Of a DNA stretch of 64,000 nt, positions 46,985 to 57,906 are shown one piece after another. The notes beneath the pieces were generated by a model. The model searched no databases. It had not been told where the DNA came from and saw only the letters and a program-made list of their open reading frames with translations. Source of the DNA: Patella vulgata (taxonomy: Eukaryota; Mollusca; Gastropoda; Patellidae); the NCBI RefSeq assembly GCF_932274485.2, contig NC_065886.2, positions 48,223,501-48,287,500 of the forward strand, given 5' to 3'. The position numbers and the translations under genes were made by a program. Every line of letters begins with the position of its first letter. Positions within the stretch are counted from its first letter, which is position 1.

Positions 46985-48050
46985 ATACTTCCTGAATTAT
47001 GGCCCCTGATTGTCCGATATACACCGTTAGACCGTAATGAAGGTTGAGCAAAATTGCCGGACAAAATGGCCGCCGCTTGTAGGCGAATAGTGTAGAAATA
47101 TGGTATATCAAGGTTGTGGACCCTATAGAGGTCACAATTTTTTTCCGATTTTGTTGAAACCCAAAGATCTCGGTTCCTTTTGATATTAGCGCATATCGGA
47201 CCGTAACGTCCTGAATTATGGCCCCTGATTGTACGAAAAATCGCTTTTTTAGTTTATGGACTCTATAGAGGTCATAATTTTTATTCGATTTGTAAAACCG
47301 TATTATTATATCACTGTTACACCCTAAGGCAGATTGAGTTCGAATTTCGTAAAAATCAGACCAAAACTGACAGACAAAATGACCGCCCCTTGTGCTCAAA
47401 TAGCGTAAAATATGGTATATCAAGGTTGTGGACCCTCTAGAGGTCACAATTTTTATCCGATTGTGTTAAAACTTGAAATGTAAGTTTATATCCCAGAGAT
47501 CTCGGTTGTTTTAGTTATTCGCGCATATCGGACCTTAACTTACTGAATTATGGCCCCTGATTGTTAGAAAAATCGCGTTTTTAGCTTCTGGACCCTATAG
47601 AGGTCATAATTTTTATCCGATTTAAAAAATCGTTTTAGTATATCACCGTTACACCCTAAGGACGACTGAGTCCGAATTTCGTAAACATCAGACCAAAACT
47701 GACAGACGAAATGGCCGTCCCTCGTACTCAAATAGCGTAAAAATATGGTATATCAATGTTGTGGACCCTCTAGAGGTCACAGTTTTCTTTTGATTTTGAT
47801 GAAACTTGAAATGTAAGTTTATAACCCAAGGATCTTGGTTCCTTTCGATATTCGCCCATATCTGACCATAACTTCCCGAATTATGGCCCCTGATTGTACG
47901 AAAAATCGCGTTTTTAGCTTGAGGTCCCTCTAAATGTCACAATTATTATCCGATTTTAAAAAAAAAACGTTCAAATATATCAGTGTTACATCGTAATTTT
48001 GGTTGAGTTAGAATTTCGTGAAAATCGGTCCAAAACTACCCCGCATACAC
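46985..48050 (+). repeat. CGCCCAC-type repeat, tandem monomers (about 333 bp)
   Basis: The TTCCTTT/GATATT landmark lies at 47,174, about 47,506 and 47,839, spacings of about 332 and 333 bp. Monomers carry GGACCCTCTAGAGGTCACA, GAATTATGGCCCCTGATTGT and AAAATGGCCGCC. The hairpin ends seen in other blocks are missing here, so this is an internal piece. Confidence 0.8.
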
Positions 48051-48400
48051 GATTAGCGTACACAATTGCCCCCCCCCCCCCAAAAAAAAAAAAAAAAATC
48101 CTGGGGAAAGACATCAAGATCATCAAATTTGAGTCAATAGTTATGGAATTGCGATCATTTGGAGATGTTGGCGACCATTTTTGACATAATAGGCCATAAT
48201 TTCTAATGATCTTAATGTGTTCTTTGCCCCCCCCCCCCGCCAAAAACAAACAAACAAACAACCAAAACAACAACCTAGGAATATATCCCATGATCATCAA
48301 ATTTGAGTTGATAGTTACATAGTTATGATCATTAAGACGTTTCGGAGGCCATCTTTGACGCCATCTTGAAAACAAACTTTTCCGGGGGTCCTACTTTGGT
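48051..48400. repeat. Two-unit tandem with poly-C/poly-A starts
   Basis: Two units of about 165 bp each begin with a run of C (48,067 and 48,226) followed by an A-rich run. They share ATCATCAAATTTGAGT, ATAGTTA and GATGTTGGCGACCAT/GGAGGCCATCTTTGAC. No coding signal. Confidence 0.6.
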
Positions 48401-49596
48401 AAACCTTTAGTATGTTATAAAGTACACTAAACCCTACCAGAATCAGTTGAGAAACCTTTTGTAGCAATTGTTTGGGGGTTAAACTGTATTTTAACCTGAC
48501 TATGAGTACACAAACCTGGACAATAGTGGTGTATAGCATTCAATAGTTATAGCTTTAATACTTTAGTAATGACTACTGCCTGATTACTAACAATTTTTAA
48601 CTAACTAATAAACATTATGTATATAGCATGATGACTTTGGTCTGTTTGTGACAAATATTTTCATTTATACAATTTTTTTTGTTCATGACTTGTAATGATA
48701 TCAACATTACAGTGTCTTTCAACTAGAAAATAGTCAAAATAAACAGAAAGAATCATTTAAAGATGCGAACATATTATTGGATTCAAATTACGGTGCCACT
48801 GAATAAACAAATAGTGTTTATCTGGTGCAATATTCTAATCTTATTTCACACAAAAGGTTGTTAATATTCTCAAGGAATTGACTGTAGTTACTAAAACAAA
48901 CCTGTCTGATATTATAGGTAGCCCTACTAATTTATCGAATGTGTCCCGTCAAATCAGTACTGCGCTTTCTTTGTGTGTCTGTAAATTTTTGTATGCTCCG
49001 TCTCGTTTTCTATGGAAATCGCCTGTTTATTTCCTATTCGTGGTAAGCCTAACTAGTAAATGCGCTCTTCTTCTGGTTTTGGATTCTTTCTTCGTGGCTG
49101 GTAAAAATGTAGCTAAGGACGTTGACTTAAATCCGATGGCTTTGAGTTCACCTACTAGTTTATTAGTTATTACTAATAGTTTCCCTTAGTAACCTCATTT
49201 TGTTTATAACTTTCTGTAACGTTTTTAAATATGATAATGTTATACAAGTATGACTAATTGAACATACCCAGTCCAGTGCAACGAAACAACTTTAGCTCGA
49301 CTACAAAAATTATCGTTTAATTTAATCAAGCTTTGTTTTCGACATTTCATTCATACTAGTAACGATGTATTATGCATGCGCGCCACTGCGAATCCCAACG
49401 GCGGGATGGTAGACGGAACTATATACTACCCTGTTTCAATGTTTAAATCGACCAAGTCTTACACCGCTATTTGGTCTATTACAGCGCCGAGACAAATCCG
49501 CTGGTGGGCGTATTTTATATTCCATGGCAAGCTAACTTTATTTCGTAAAGAGTTGGGAACATGTTTTGTATATCTTTTTACTTTTTACGAATTCAG
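48401..49596. other. End of the long host intron
   Basis: No second exon seen. A 103-codon frame at 48,878-49,189 reads hydrophobic residues and then KDVDLNPMA, which recalls the degenerate end of LINE leader peptides (DVExNPGP), but the match is weak. The last 20 bp before the exon are pyrimidine-rich. Confidence 0.45.
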
Positions 49597-49736
49597 AACT
49601 CATAAATTTACCTGTATGAGGTTTATTAGAAGAAGCGACAATACTGTGCAAGTTGAAGAGGGACCGCTTAGTGACACAAATGACCCTGACTTATGTGACG
49701 AAGAAGGGTTGGTTTTGGAAGAATGGCCGTGGATAG
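49597..49736 (+). CDS. Host gene exon 2 (probable)
   Basis: Bounded by a pyrimidine-rich acceptor (CTTTTTACGAATTCAG) and a consensus donor (ATAG|GTAAGT). 140 bp. Its first base completes the codon left open by exon 1 (AG + A = Arg), giving ...YNLDR then THKFTCMRFIRRSDNTVQVE. It continues to DPDLCDEEG and LEEWPWIG, acidic with two cysteines. Phase agreement and the Cys/Trp style make it the likely next exon of the gene started at 30,908, although another exon between them cannot be excluded. The product is unrecognised, and the rest of the gene lies further on or is not found. Confidence 0.65.
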
Positions 49737-51237
49737 GTAAGTCAAATATTAGCAATGGTACATTGGATTCGAAGTTTATCAGCCACTGTACATTCGAATC
49801 CGGGGCTTAGTATTTACGTTACACATAATCTTTTCAAAGCACCTATTAGCTAGCAATTTAGTTTGGTTCGCGTCAAGTTTTTGCAACCATAAATTGTATG
49901 GAAGGGTATCGCTGCCAATATTAAATGCTCTGCGACAATGTCGTTTCTATTGATTATTATCGGTAATGATAAAGTCAAAATACCGCTAAGGCAAGAGTTA
50001 CATGTAAAACGTCAAACGTTAAGTGTTAAATGACAAATGTTTTGTGGGACAAATGCTTTTTTTGACGTGTCTACATTTTACATTTCTCTCATTACATTTT
50101 ACATTTGCGCTCTGCCACACACCGTTTGTCCTTCACGCTTTCTACATAGCAACTTTCGCGCAGCATCAACTTTCATATGCAAATGTATGATATCACGTGA
50201 CTTATTAACATATACGGAAACACGGCACACTATAAACCAGCACAATATAAGGATACTCACCACACGATAACAGTAAATCAAGCTGGCACACCATAAGAAA
50301 CTATCTAGACGACCGTGCGTAATCATGAATGTGCCGGGAAATAATTGATAAATTCAAACAGCCAAAGAAACATACTTTCAAATAACTTGAATCCCCCCAC
50401 TCTTTCCGGTATCTAATAAACAGGGTTGGGTACATCCTAATTAACTTTGATCCATTAAAAAAACAACAGTATATAAGCATTGTGCCCAACAAATAAATAA
50501 TATATCTAAAGATGGGTTCCCAGAAAAGTAATTATCGGGTGGTTATTTCCAATAAAAGTATGGTAATTTTGGTACATATGGAAAGTAGAGATATCCAATC
50601 TTACTAGAAAAATACTGGATTCCCTGAAAAACACTCATGGAGCGTATACAGGACAAAAATGTAAGGACTCCCCTAATCAAGGTCACACGCGAACATTGAG
50701 TGCTTGATGTACAAGTTGAAAAACTTTATGAAGAGTTAGACGTACAACACTTTCTGAGATAAAAAGACAACATCGTCTTATGTATGCAATAAATTCTCCT
50801 CTGACTTCCAAGAGAGGTAAGTCACGTGACGTAAACATGACCTGGTTTGATCGAATTTTTATAGGAGGACATTTCTTTGCAATTACAGTGTTTGAGAAGG
50901 ATTTGAAGCAAAGTTATGACAAATTAATTAGTTTGAATTATGTTTTTGGTCCATATATACCATTAAATCACCCAGTTTGTACGCGGGAACCCATCTTTAA
51001 AGCGAGGAATGACTATACATTTTTAGTATGTATTTTAGAATTTTTGATTAAGCCCCGTATCTTTATTTTAGTTTAGTTTAGCGCCCCACCCTTCCTTCAC
51101 TTCAACTTTAATCTTATTTTGTAAAGTGAATGTGCCAGAAAATTATTTGCATATTTGAAAAGAGCAATCAGTGATACGTAACATGGTATCTGGAATTTCG
51201 TATTTAGACCAGTATTTTTACTTAAATACCCCTTTAA

Positions 51238-51598
51238 AGATATATTATGGGAGATTTGATAGCGAGTTGGCAGTTCTCACTATAAGAGTTACAAACTAGA
51301 TAACGTAAAGACAATTTGCTGAAAATTTCATTTAAATTGATCCACTATGAACCGAGAATTAAGCGATTGAAATTTCCGCCTAGCCTCGATCATCATTACT
51401 AAAGTGAGTACGATAAACAACATTTAATCATTAAATCGTGGAGGAAAGTTATGCAGTAAATCGGCTCATAATCCACTAAAGATCGAGAGTTGATTATGGT
51501 TTGGATAGGTTAATTAATGTCTAATTAATAATTTAGATAACATTTCAGGCCCAAAGAAAGACCTGCAATAGACAGATTAAACTCTTGCATAATATATG
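51238..51598. mobile_element. TTAA-flanked MITE, copy 2 (piggyBac-like)
   Basis: 361 bp between TTAA at 51,234-51,237 and 51,599-51,602. Ends AGATATATTATG and CATAATATATG are inverted. It shares GCCTAGCCTCGATCATCATT and TTTAGATAACATTTCAGGC with the copy at 8,562-8,890. The other foldback copy (near 17,290) shows the site without it. Confidence 0.82.
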
Positions 51599-52009
51599 TT
51601 AAATAGTGTGATATTTATTGGATTTGAATTATGAAAATACGATGGTACCAGAAAACTATTTACATATTTACAAACTTAAATGAACGTGATTTTCACTAAT
51701 ATGTAACATGATACCTGGAATTTCGTATTTGGACATTACACAGCCCCCACCCACCCCCCGTAATCATGGTAAAGAACCATCCAAAGTGTCAAGGTAAGTA
51801 AATTTTCATTGTGTGCTACGCTGATTTCCTGTTATAGTGTCGTGAATATTCTTGTTCTGGCTTGTCGTGTACCAGGTTTCCGTATATGTTAATACGTCAC
51901 GTGATATCCTACATTTGCTTATGAAAGTTGATTCTGTAGAATGCGTGAAGGACAAATGAGATGTGGCAGAGAGCAAATGTAAAATGTAATGAGAGAAATG
52001 TAAAATGTA

Positions 52010-52382
52010 AATGAAATGAAATGAAATGGAGTTTAACGTCCTACTTTTCTGCTCTTAACCTGGGCTAATGAAGACGGGCATACGCCATACAGTGTGCTAT
52101 GAGGGAAATTTTGCCCGGACAGCGGCACTACGGCCTACTCATATCGAATTCCAACTGCCAGGAGATCTTTTACGTGCACGCCAATGTGTACACGGGACCT
52201 CGGTTTTTCGTCCCATCCGAACGACTAGACAGCTTTCCTTGTCAGCCCCTCCGTCCTGCATCACTGACAAGGGAGAACCACGCTGGAAAATCTGGATGAA
52301 CTTTCTCTGCCAATGCAGGGATCGATCATCCGACCTCCAGGCTAGCGAGCTAGCGTGTTACCCACTTAGCCACGTGATCCCC
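52010..52382 (-). mobile_element. Complete tRNA-derived SINE with 12 bp target duplication
   Basis: Flanked by ATGTAAAATGTA (51,998-52,009 and 52,383-52,394). The other foldback copy near 17,995 shows the empty site. On the minus strand it begins GGGGATCACGTGGCTAAGTG, an A-box region, with a B-box-like GGTCGGATGATCGATCCC, followed by the conserved core and a 3' end GACGTTAAACTCC(ATTTC)n. That tail resembles the I-group LINE tail in this window. Confidence 0.88.
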
Positions 52383-52594
52383 ATGTAAAATGTAGACACG
52401 TCAAAAAAAGCATTTTCCCACAAAATATTTGTCATTTAACGTTTTACTTATAACTCTTGCCTTAGCGGTATTTTGACTTTATCATTACCGGTATTATATA
52501 GGACTTTGTACATTGTACTTTTTACATATAATCAATGGAAAAGACATTGTAGCAGAGCATTTGATATTGGCAGCGATACCCTTCCATAAAACTG

Positions 52595-53112
52595 GAAATG
52601 ACGTCGTTTGTACAAAAAGAAAAAGTTTTAAAACAAATTTTCTTTCCATATGAGGTCATTTATTATCCCGCGCGGAACGAAGTTAGGGAAGGATATTGAA
52701 ATGGGGTCCGTCCGTCCCGATTTCGTTTCCGGGGCATATCTCATAATCTATTAAAGTCTTACACTTTGTACAGACATCAATCTATTACAGTAGTTGCGGC
52801 TTTTGCTATTTAGAAATTTCTTGGATTTATATCTTTTGTGTTTCAATGGAAACAAATTTGACTTAGTTTTCGTGTACAATTTTGTTTCCGGAGCATATCT
52901 CATAAACCATTTAAGATATCTTCATGAAACTTTGTACAAACCTAGACATATTACAGTAGTTGTGCATTTAACTAATTTGGAATTTCTCGCATTTAACAAT
53001 TTTTGTGTTTTGACTTTAGAATTTCTCGGATTTAACAATTTTTGTGTTTTGACTTAGTTTTATGTATATAATTATTATTCTCAAGCATATATCGGCCCCC
53101 CCCCCCCGGGGT
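52595..53112. repeat. Diverged tandem with TTTCCGG(G/A)GCATATCTCATAA
   Basis: Two units of about 170 bp (from 52,726 and 52,885) share TTTCCGG(G/A)GCATATCTCATAA and ATTACAGTAGTTG. Then comes a short duplication of ATTTCTCG(C/G)ATTTAACAATT (52,982-53,045) and a poly-C run at 53,096-53,107. No gene. Confidence 0.55.
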
Positions 53113-53560
53113 GTAGGGGGTGGTAAGATTATTTACTTCGTATGTCCTGCGTGTCGCACAAGGCGACAAAAGGATTCCTGTAATGGGGCAACGTGTTTGC
53201 CGTGTGTTGCGACCTGTGTCGGTGGAGAGTGGAATCCTGGAAATTGGGTGGGGATTTGGCTTCCGGGCCAACACATTACTTCGGCCCACAATTCACCTAG
53301 ACAGGAGGTCAGAGTGACCCACTCTGATCAACCGGCTTTGGTCGTGTTTAGCTGACGAGTAGGTTCCCATATATCTGTAATACATTTGTCTTGCATGTAG
53401 TTCTAAATGTGCGTCCTGGGTGCCTTACTGTAAAGCAGTGGCTTGGGTCAACCGGGTAGAGTAACTGATTATATCTTTACTTTGTCTGGGTATATTTCTG
53501 CCTGTCCTCGTATGGAGATTGCAACCCTTGGAGGTTGGAGGGCAGATAGACATGGACTTT
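53113..53560 (+). mobile_element. LINE 5' UTR, copy 1
   Basis: Contains ACGTGTTTGCCGTGTGTTGC, GGAATCCTGG, CACAATTCACCTAGACAGGA and CGTGTTTAGCTGACGAGTAG, repeated with differences at 54,375-54,690. It lies directly upstream of a LINE ORF1, the place of a 5' UTR, where non-LTR elements keep their internal promoter. Confidence 0.65.
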
Positions 53561-53572
53561 TAATAATACTCC

Positions 53573-54330
53573 ATGGCTTCCCAAATCAAGAAGATTCGTA
53601 CTTTAAAACGAACGTCGAACAAGGATTTGGAAACGAATGATTTACCAAATACAACATCCTGAACTTGGACTAGGTTTCTGGTTATACAGGGTACCGGCGT
53701 TATTAATTTAAATACAACTTCTCCTTTTCTGATTGCTAAAGTCATTGTGGGCTTAACTGGTGATCCCAAAAGCTTCAAGAAAAAAGAGAAATAGTACTCT
53801 GTTAGTGGTATGTGCTAAAGACGTGATGGCAATATTATCTTGACCTTTGATAAACCAAATCTTCCTAGGATGATCAAAGCTGGTTTTCTTGCCATTCCAG
53901 TTACCCCTTAAATCCCAAACGTGTGTAAGGGGAAAGCAATGTGTGCTCGATGTGGACAGGATGGTCACGAAAGTACATCTTGTCAGCTCGATCACCATTG
54001 CTTTAACTGTAAAGGGACTCATTTTGCATATTCCAGAGAGTGTCCGATATGAAAAAACCCAACAAAAAAACAAGTACAACAGGTGAAAACAAAGAAAATT
54101 ATTTCGTACCATGAAGCATAGAAGTTTGTTGAGGCTGCAACCCCAACGTTTGCAATGTCCTTTGCAAACGCAGTCAAACCGAAGACCGCGTCCATTGCTT
54201 GCCAAACACCTGTTGTCTGGCCAGCTCAGACAGAATCCTTATCGCAAGAAAAACCACCAATACTTCCTAAACCCGTCAATAGTTCTCTTAGGCTGTTAAA
54301 AAGTCAGAGGAGTCCGAGATAGAGGAGATT
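53573..54330 (+). pseudogene. I-group LINE ORF1 remnant (zinc-knuckle RNA-binding protein)
   Basis: Begins at ATG with MASQIKKIRTLKRTSNKDL, then after a stop FLVIQGTGVINLN and SPFLIAKVIVGLTG (an RRM-like region). Later come ILTFDKPNLPRMIKAGFL and CCHC knuckles CARCGQDGHESTSC and CFNCKGTHFAYSREC. The tail has FVEAATPTFAMSFANAVKP. Order and motifs match ORF1 of I/Nimb-type LINEs. The middle is shortened and several stops and frame shifts are present. Confidence 0.8.
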
Positions 54331-54374
54331 GTGCCCCTAATCCTCCAGCAAAAGGTTGAAATCCTGGGGGTGAT

Positions 54375-54690
54375 ATATACCCCTCGTACGTTCCTGTAAT
54401 GGGGCAACGTGTTTGCCGTGCGTTGCGACGGTGGAGAATGGAATCCTGGTAATTGGGTGGGGATTTGGCTTACGAGCAATTTCTCTGCAACACATTGCTT
54501 CGGCCCACAATTCACCTAGACGGGAGGTCAGTGTGGCCCACTCTGATCAGTTGGCTTTGGTCGTGTTTAGCTGACGAGTAGGCATATCTTTTCCATACGT
54601 CTGTAGAGTGCCTATTCTAAAGCAGCGGCTTGCGTCAACTGGATAAAGTAAATATATTAAATCTTTACTTTGTCTAGGGCGTATGCGCTG
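54375..54690 (+). mobile_element. LINE 5' UTR, copy 2
   Basis: Second copy of the sequence at 53,150-53,540 (GGTGGAGAATGGAATCCTGG, CACATTGCTTCGGCCCACAA, TAGCTGACGAGTAGG, TCTTTACTTTGTCTAGGG). It is joined at 54,690 to a minus-strand LINE piece, so the element was rearranged after insertion. Confidence 0.6.
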
Positions 54691-56463
54691 GATATCCGGT
54701 CTGCTCCCCAGTCAGTGTTTGATAAGACTCTCATCTCCATATGTTGAGGGCTTTCAGACATTTCTTCTTGAGGGTTTTGATGTGGGGGATAAATGAGAAT
54801 TTCTTATCAAATATCAAACCCAAGAATTTTGTTTCCTCTACAACTGGAATGGGGCTGTCATCCAGTGTAAGCTCCGGATCAGGATGTAAATCCATTGTCA
54901 GTTCCCCATCGTTGAATAGAATTCAAGCAAAGCTGCAACTGACGCTCGATTGTCTGCATACTTGTCGATCCGTAACACATCTGAAAGTCATCAACATAAA
55001 GAGAGCCATCGACCCCAGGTTTAAGGCACGCTGGTATTGTATTAATTTTAATAGAAAATAAAGTGTTAGATCAAATACTTCCCTGAGGAACTCCCATTTC
55101 CTGGGGAAATGGGTCAGAGAAAAATTATCCCAGGCGTACCCTAAGAAGTTTTTAATGAAGATAGGTATCTGCTTTCTCCAGATCAAACAATATAGCAACT
55201 AAAAGTTGTTTCTGGATGAAAGCATCCCTGACAAATGTTTCAAATCTAACGAGATGATCAAGGGAGCTCCTTTGGGACCGAAATCCGCATTCGAGGTATG
55301 TAAATAAGTTTGTTGGACTCAAGGCACCAAACAAGCCTTCGATTGATCAGTCTCTCCTGGTTTTGCAAATACAGCTAGTCAAAGCGATCGGACGATAATT
55401 GGTAGGATTCGTAGGATCTTTATCCGATTTAGGGATGGGAATTATTGTGGCTTCATGCCACGAGACAGGGAAATTCCCATCAACCCAAATCAGGTTATAA
55501 AGATCTAATAATATAAAAAGTGTGGAAAAAGGTAAATGTTTTAAAATTTGGTAGTCAATTCCACCTGGACCAGTTGCAGTATCCCGGGCCCTCTTAAGAG
55601 AATGACGAAGTTCAGCAATAGAAAACTTGTCATTATAACATTCATCATTACGGGACTTGAATTTAAGTTGCCTTTTCTCCTGTTGATGTTTAATGCCCCG
55701 AAAGGCATCCGAGGAGAAATGTGATGATGAATTGAATGAAAATGTACTCACCAGAGAATTAGCAATGTCAGGAAATGTTGTTAGGATGGAATTATCAACA
55801 TTTAGATGGTTAACTGATAATGCAATACTTCTACCTTTAATCCTACGATTCCTATTCCATACCGATTTTGAAGTGGTACGGGAATTTATTCTTGAGACAT
55901 AACCCTGCCATGAAGACTTCTTTACTTGGCGTATGGTTCTACGAGCCTTCGGCCGGACCATTTTGTATGCTGCATTATTCTCCATGGAAGGTTATTTCTC
56001 AAGCCGTCTTAAAATACAATCACGCTCTTTAAGAGCGGTTTTGCAATCGTTATTATACCATGGTTTATTGAAACGTTTGGGCTCATCTGCATCTTCTAAC
56101 TCTTTTGCATCAAAAGAGAGGAGACACAAAGATTCGAAAAGAGTCCAATCAGACTTACGCAACTTCCACCTCTGTGGTCGTTCAACCGGAGAGGGTCCAT
56201 TATTTTTTACCAAGATCGAAAAATGGTCACTACCATACAGATTTTCATTTACTCTCCATGTAAAATCCTGAAGCAGGACCGGAGAGCAAATGGTGAGATC
56301 GAGTGAAGAAAAAGAAGCTGTGGCAGGATGTAGATAAGTAGGCGAGTCGTCATTTAATAAACACAAATTACTAATGTTATTAAGTCCGCTATTTGTTTAC
56401 CTCTGTTATTATCATCTGGACTACCCCAGAGTGAATGATGACCATTGAAATCTCACTTCAAAA
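54691..56463 (-). pseudogene. I-group LINE ORF2 piece (endonuclease to thumb), decayed
   Basis: Minus strand, from 56,463 downward: endonuclease (DFNGHHSLWGSP; LDLTICSPVLL; GSDHFSILV), linker (SSWQGYVSRINSRT, FSIAELRHSLKRA), RT start (IPIPKSDKDPTNPTNYRPIA, ECGFRSQRSSLDH), RT core with YVDD region (about 54,990), and the thumb start near 54,700. Internal deletions have removed parts of the RT around 55,180. It lies head to head with the plus-strand LINE that begins at 56,464. Confidence 0.8.
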
Positions 56464-57906
56464 TCGGTATAGAATAGGATTCGTAGGATTAAAGGTAAAA
56501 GTAGTGCATTATCAGTTAACCATCTAAATGTTGATAATTCCATCCTAACAACATTTCCTGATATTGCTAATTCTCTGGCCAGTACATTTTCATTCAATTC
56601 TTCATCATATTTCTCCTCGGATGCCTTTCAGGGCATTAAACATCAACAGGAGAAAAGGCGACTTAACTTCAAGTCCCGTAATGATGAATGTTATAATGAC
56701 AAGTTTTCTATTGCTGAACTCCGTGATTCTCTTAAGAGGGCTCGGGATACTGCAACTGGTCCTATAGAATAGGATTCGTAGGATTAAAGGTAAAAGTAGT
56801 GCATTATCAGTTAACCATCTAAATGTTGATAATTTCATCCTAACAACATTTCCTGATATTGCTAATTCTCTGGCCAGTACATTTTCATTTAATTCTTCAT
56901 CATATTTCTCCTCGGATGCCTTTCAGGACATTAAACATCAACAGGAGAAAAGGCGACTTTACTTCAAGTCCCGTAATGATGAATGTTATAATGACAAGTT
57001 TTCTATTGCTGAACTCCGTGATTCTCTTAAGAGGGCTCGGAATACTGCAACTGGTCCAGATGAAATTCACTACCAAATTTTAAAACATTTACCTTTTTCC
57101 ACACTTTTAATATTATTAGATCTTTATAACCGGATTTGGGTTGATGGGAATTTCACTGCCTCGTGGCATGAAGCCACAATAATTCCCATCCCTAAACCGG
57201 GTAAAGATCCTACGAATCCTACCAATTATCGTCCGATAGCTTTGTCTAGCTGTATTTGCAAAACCATGGAGAGACTGATCAATCGAAGGCTTGTTTGGTA
57301 CCTTGAGTCCAACAACCTCATTTACAGACCGCCTGCTACTATCTTACGAGTTGAACACCCTTTTTAATACCATATAAAGATTTTAAATCATGTATAAATC
57401 ATTTTATTTATGACCGCTGGCAACGTCTTGGGATCTTGCAGGCACAAATAAACTTCATCACATTAAGCCTCTCTTAGGAGATTGGCCAAGTTCCTATAGA
57501 ACCAACAGGAGGGATGAAGTTGTTTTGTGTCGCTCTCGTATTGGTCATTCTTTTTTAACTCACATTTTCATATTAAAGCGAGAGCCTCAACCTGAATGTG
57601 AACACGGTCATGTTCCTTTGAAAGTTAAGCATATTTTGATTGAGTGCAAGCATCTCAAACATATAAGATCACGATATTACCGTTGCCAGTAATATTTTCA
57701 ATGTTTATATGCAAATTTTAAATTAGATATACTGTGATATTGTTTTTATTTATGCATATAAAATCTTGTGATACTGTGATATTGTTTTTATTTATGCATA
57801 TAAAATCTTGTGATACGATTTAGCCTATCTCGAAAGAACCAGCATATGTTTGGCGCAATATAGCCTGGTTGGAGCTGACGTGCCATAAAACCATATTTCA
57901 TTTCAT
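56464..57906 (+). pseudogene. I-group LINE piece with 295 bp tandem duplication
   Basis: The linker block (RIRRIKGKSSALS ... LKRARDTATG) occurs twice, starting at 56,471 and 56,766, an exact 295 bp offset. Then follow the RT start (IPIPKPGKDPTNPTNYRPIA), a deletion junction near 57,335, and the C-terminal zinc-type region (DEVVLCRSRIGHSFLTHIFI, HVPLKVKHILIECKHLK). The 3' UTR has a 52 bp repeat (57,710-57,815) and the 3' tail GGAGCTGACGTGCC..CATTTCATTT. RT catalytic core deleted. Confidence 0.8.

Larger units (their letters stand above)
49897..52588. mobile_element. Foldback family A, copy 2 (inverted relative to copy 1)
   Basis: Ends TATGGAAGGGTATCGCTGCC and CCTTCCATA, flanked by AAATTG and AAACTG (49,891-49,896; 52,589-52,594), a 6 bp duplication with one mismatch. 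Arms run about 49,897-50,310 and 51,780-52,588. The interior matches the reverse complement of 17,100-17,760. It carries two later insertions: a TTAA-flanked MITE and a SINE. Without them it is about 1.9 kb. No transposase. Confidence 0.85.

Noticed and set aside
48878-49189. 103-codon frame with a hydrophobic stretch and KDVDLNPMA, like a LINE 2A-type leader
   Set aside because: The key NPGP end is not present, there is no neighbouring LINE gene in frame, and composition fits chance in AT-rich intron.
49376-49596. In-frame upstream extension of the exon at 49,597 (MRATANPNGG...)
   Set aside because: A strong acceptor at 49,596 with matching phase to exon 1 explains the open frame better than an independent gene start.
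52310-52380. tRNA-like head of the SINE as a functional tRNA gene
   Set aside because: It has promoter-like boxes but lies inside a SINE with target duplications and lacks a convincing full cloverleaf.
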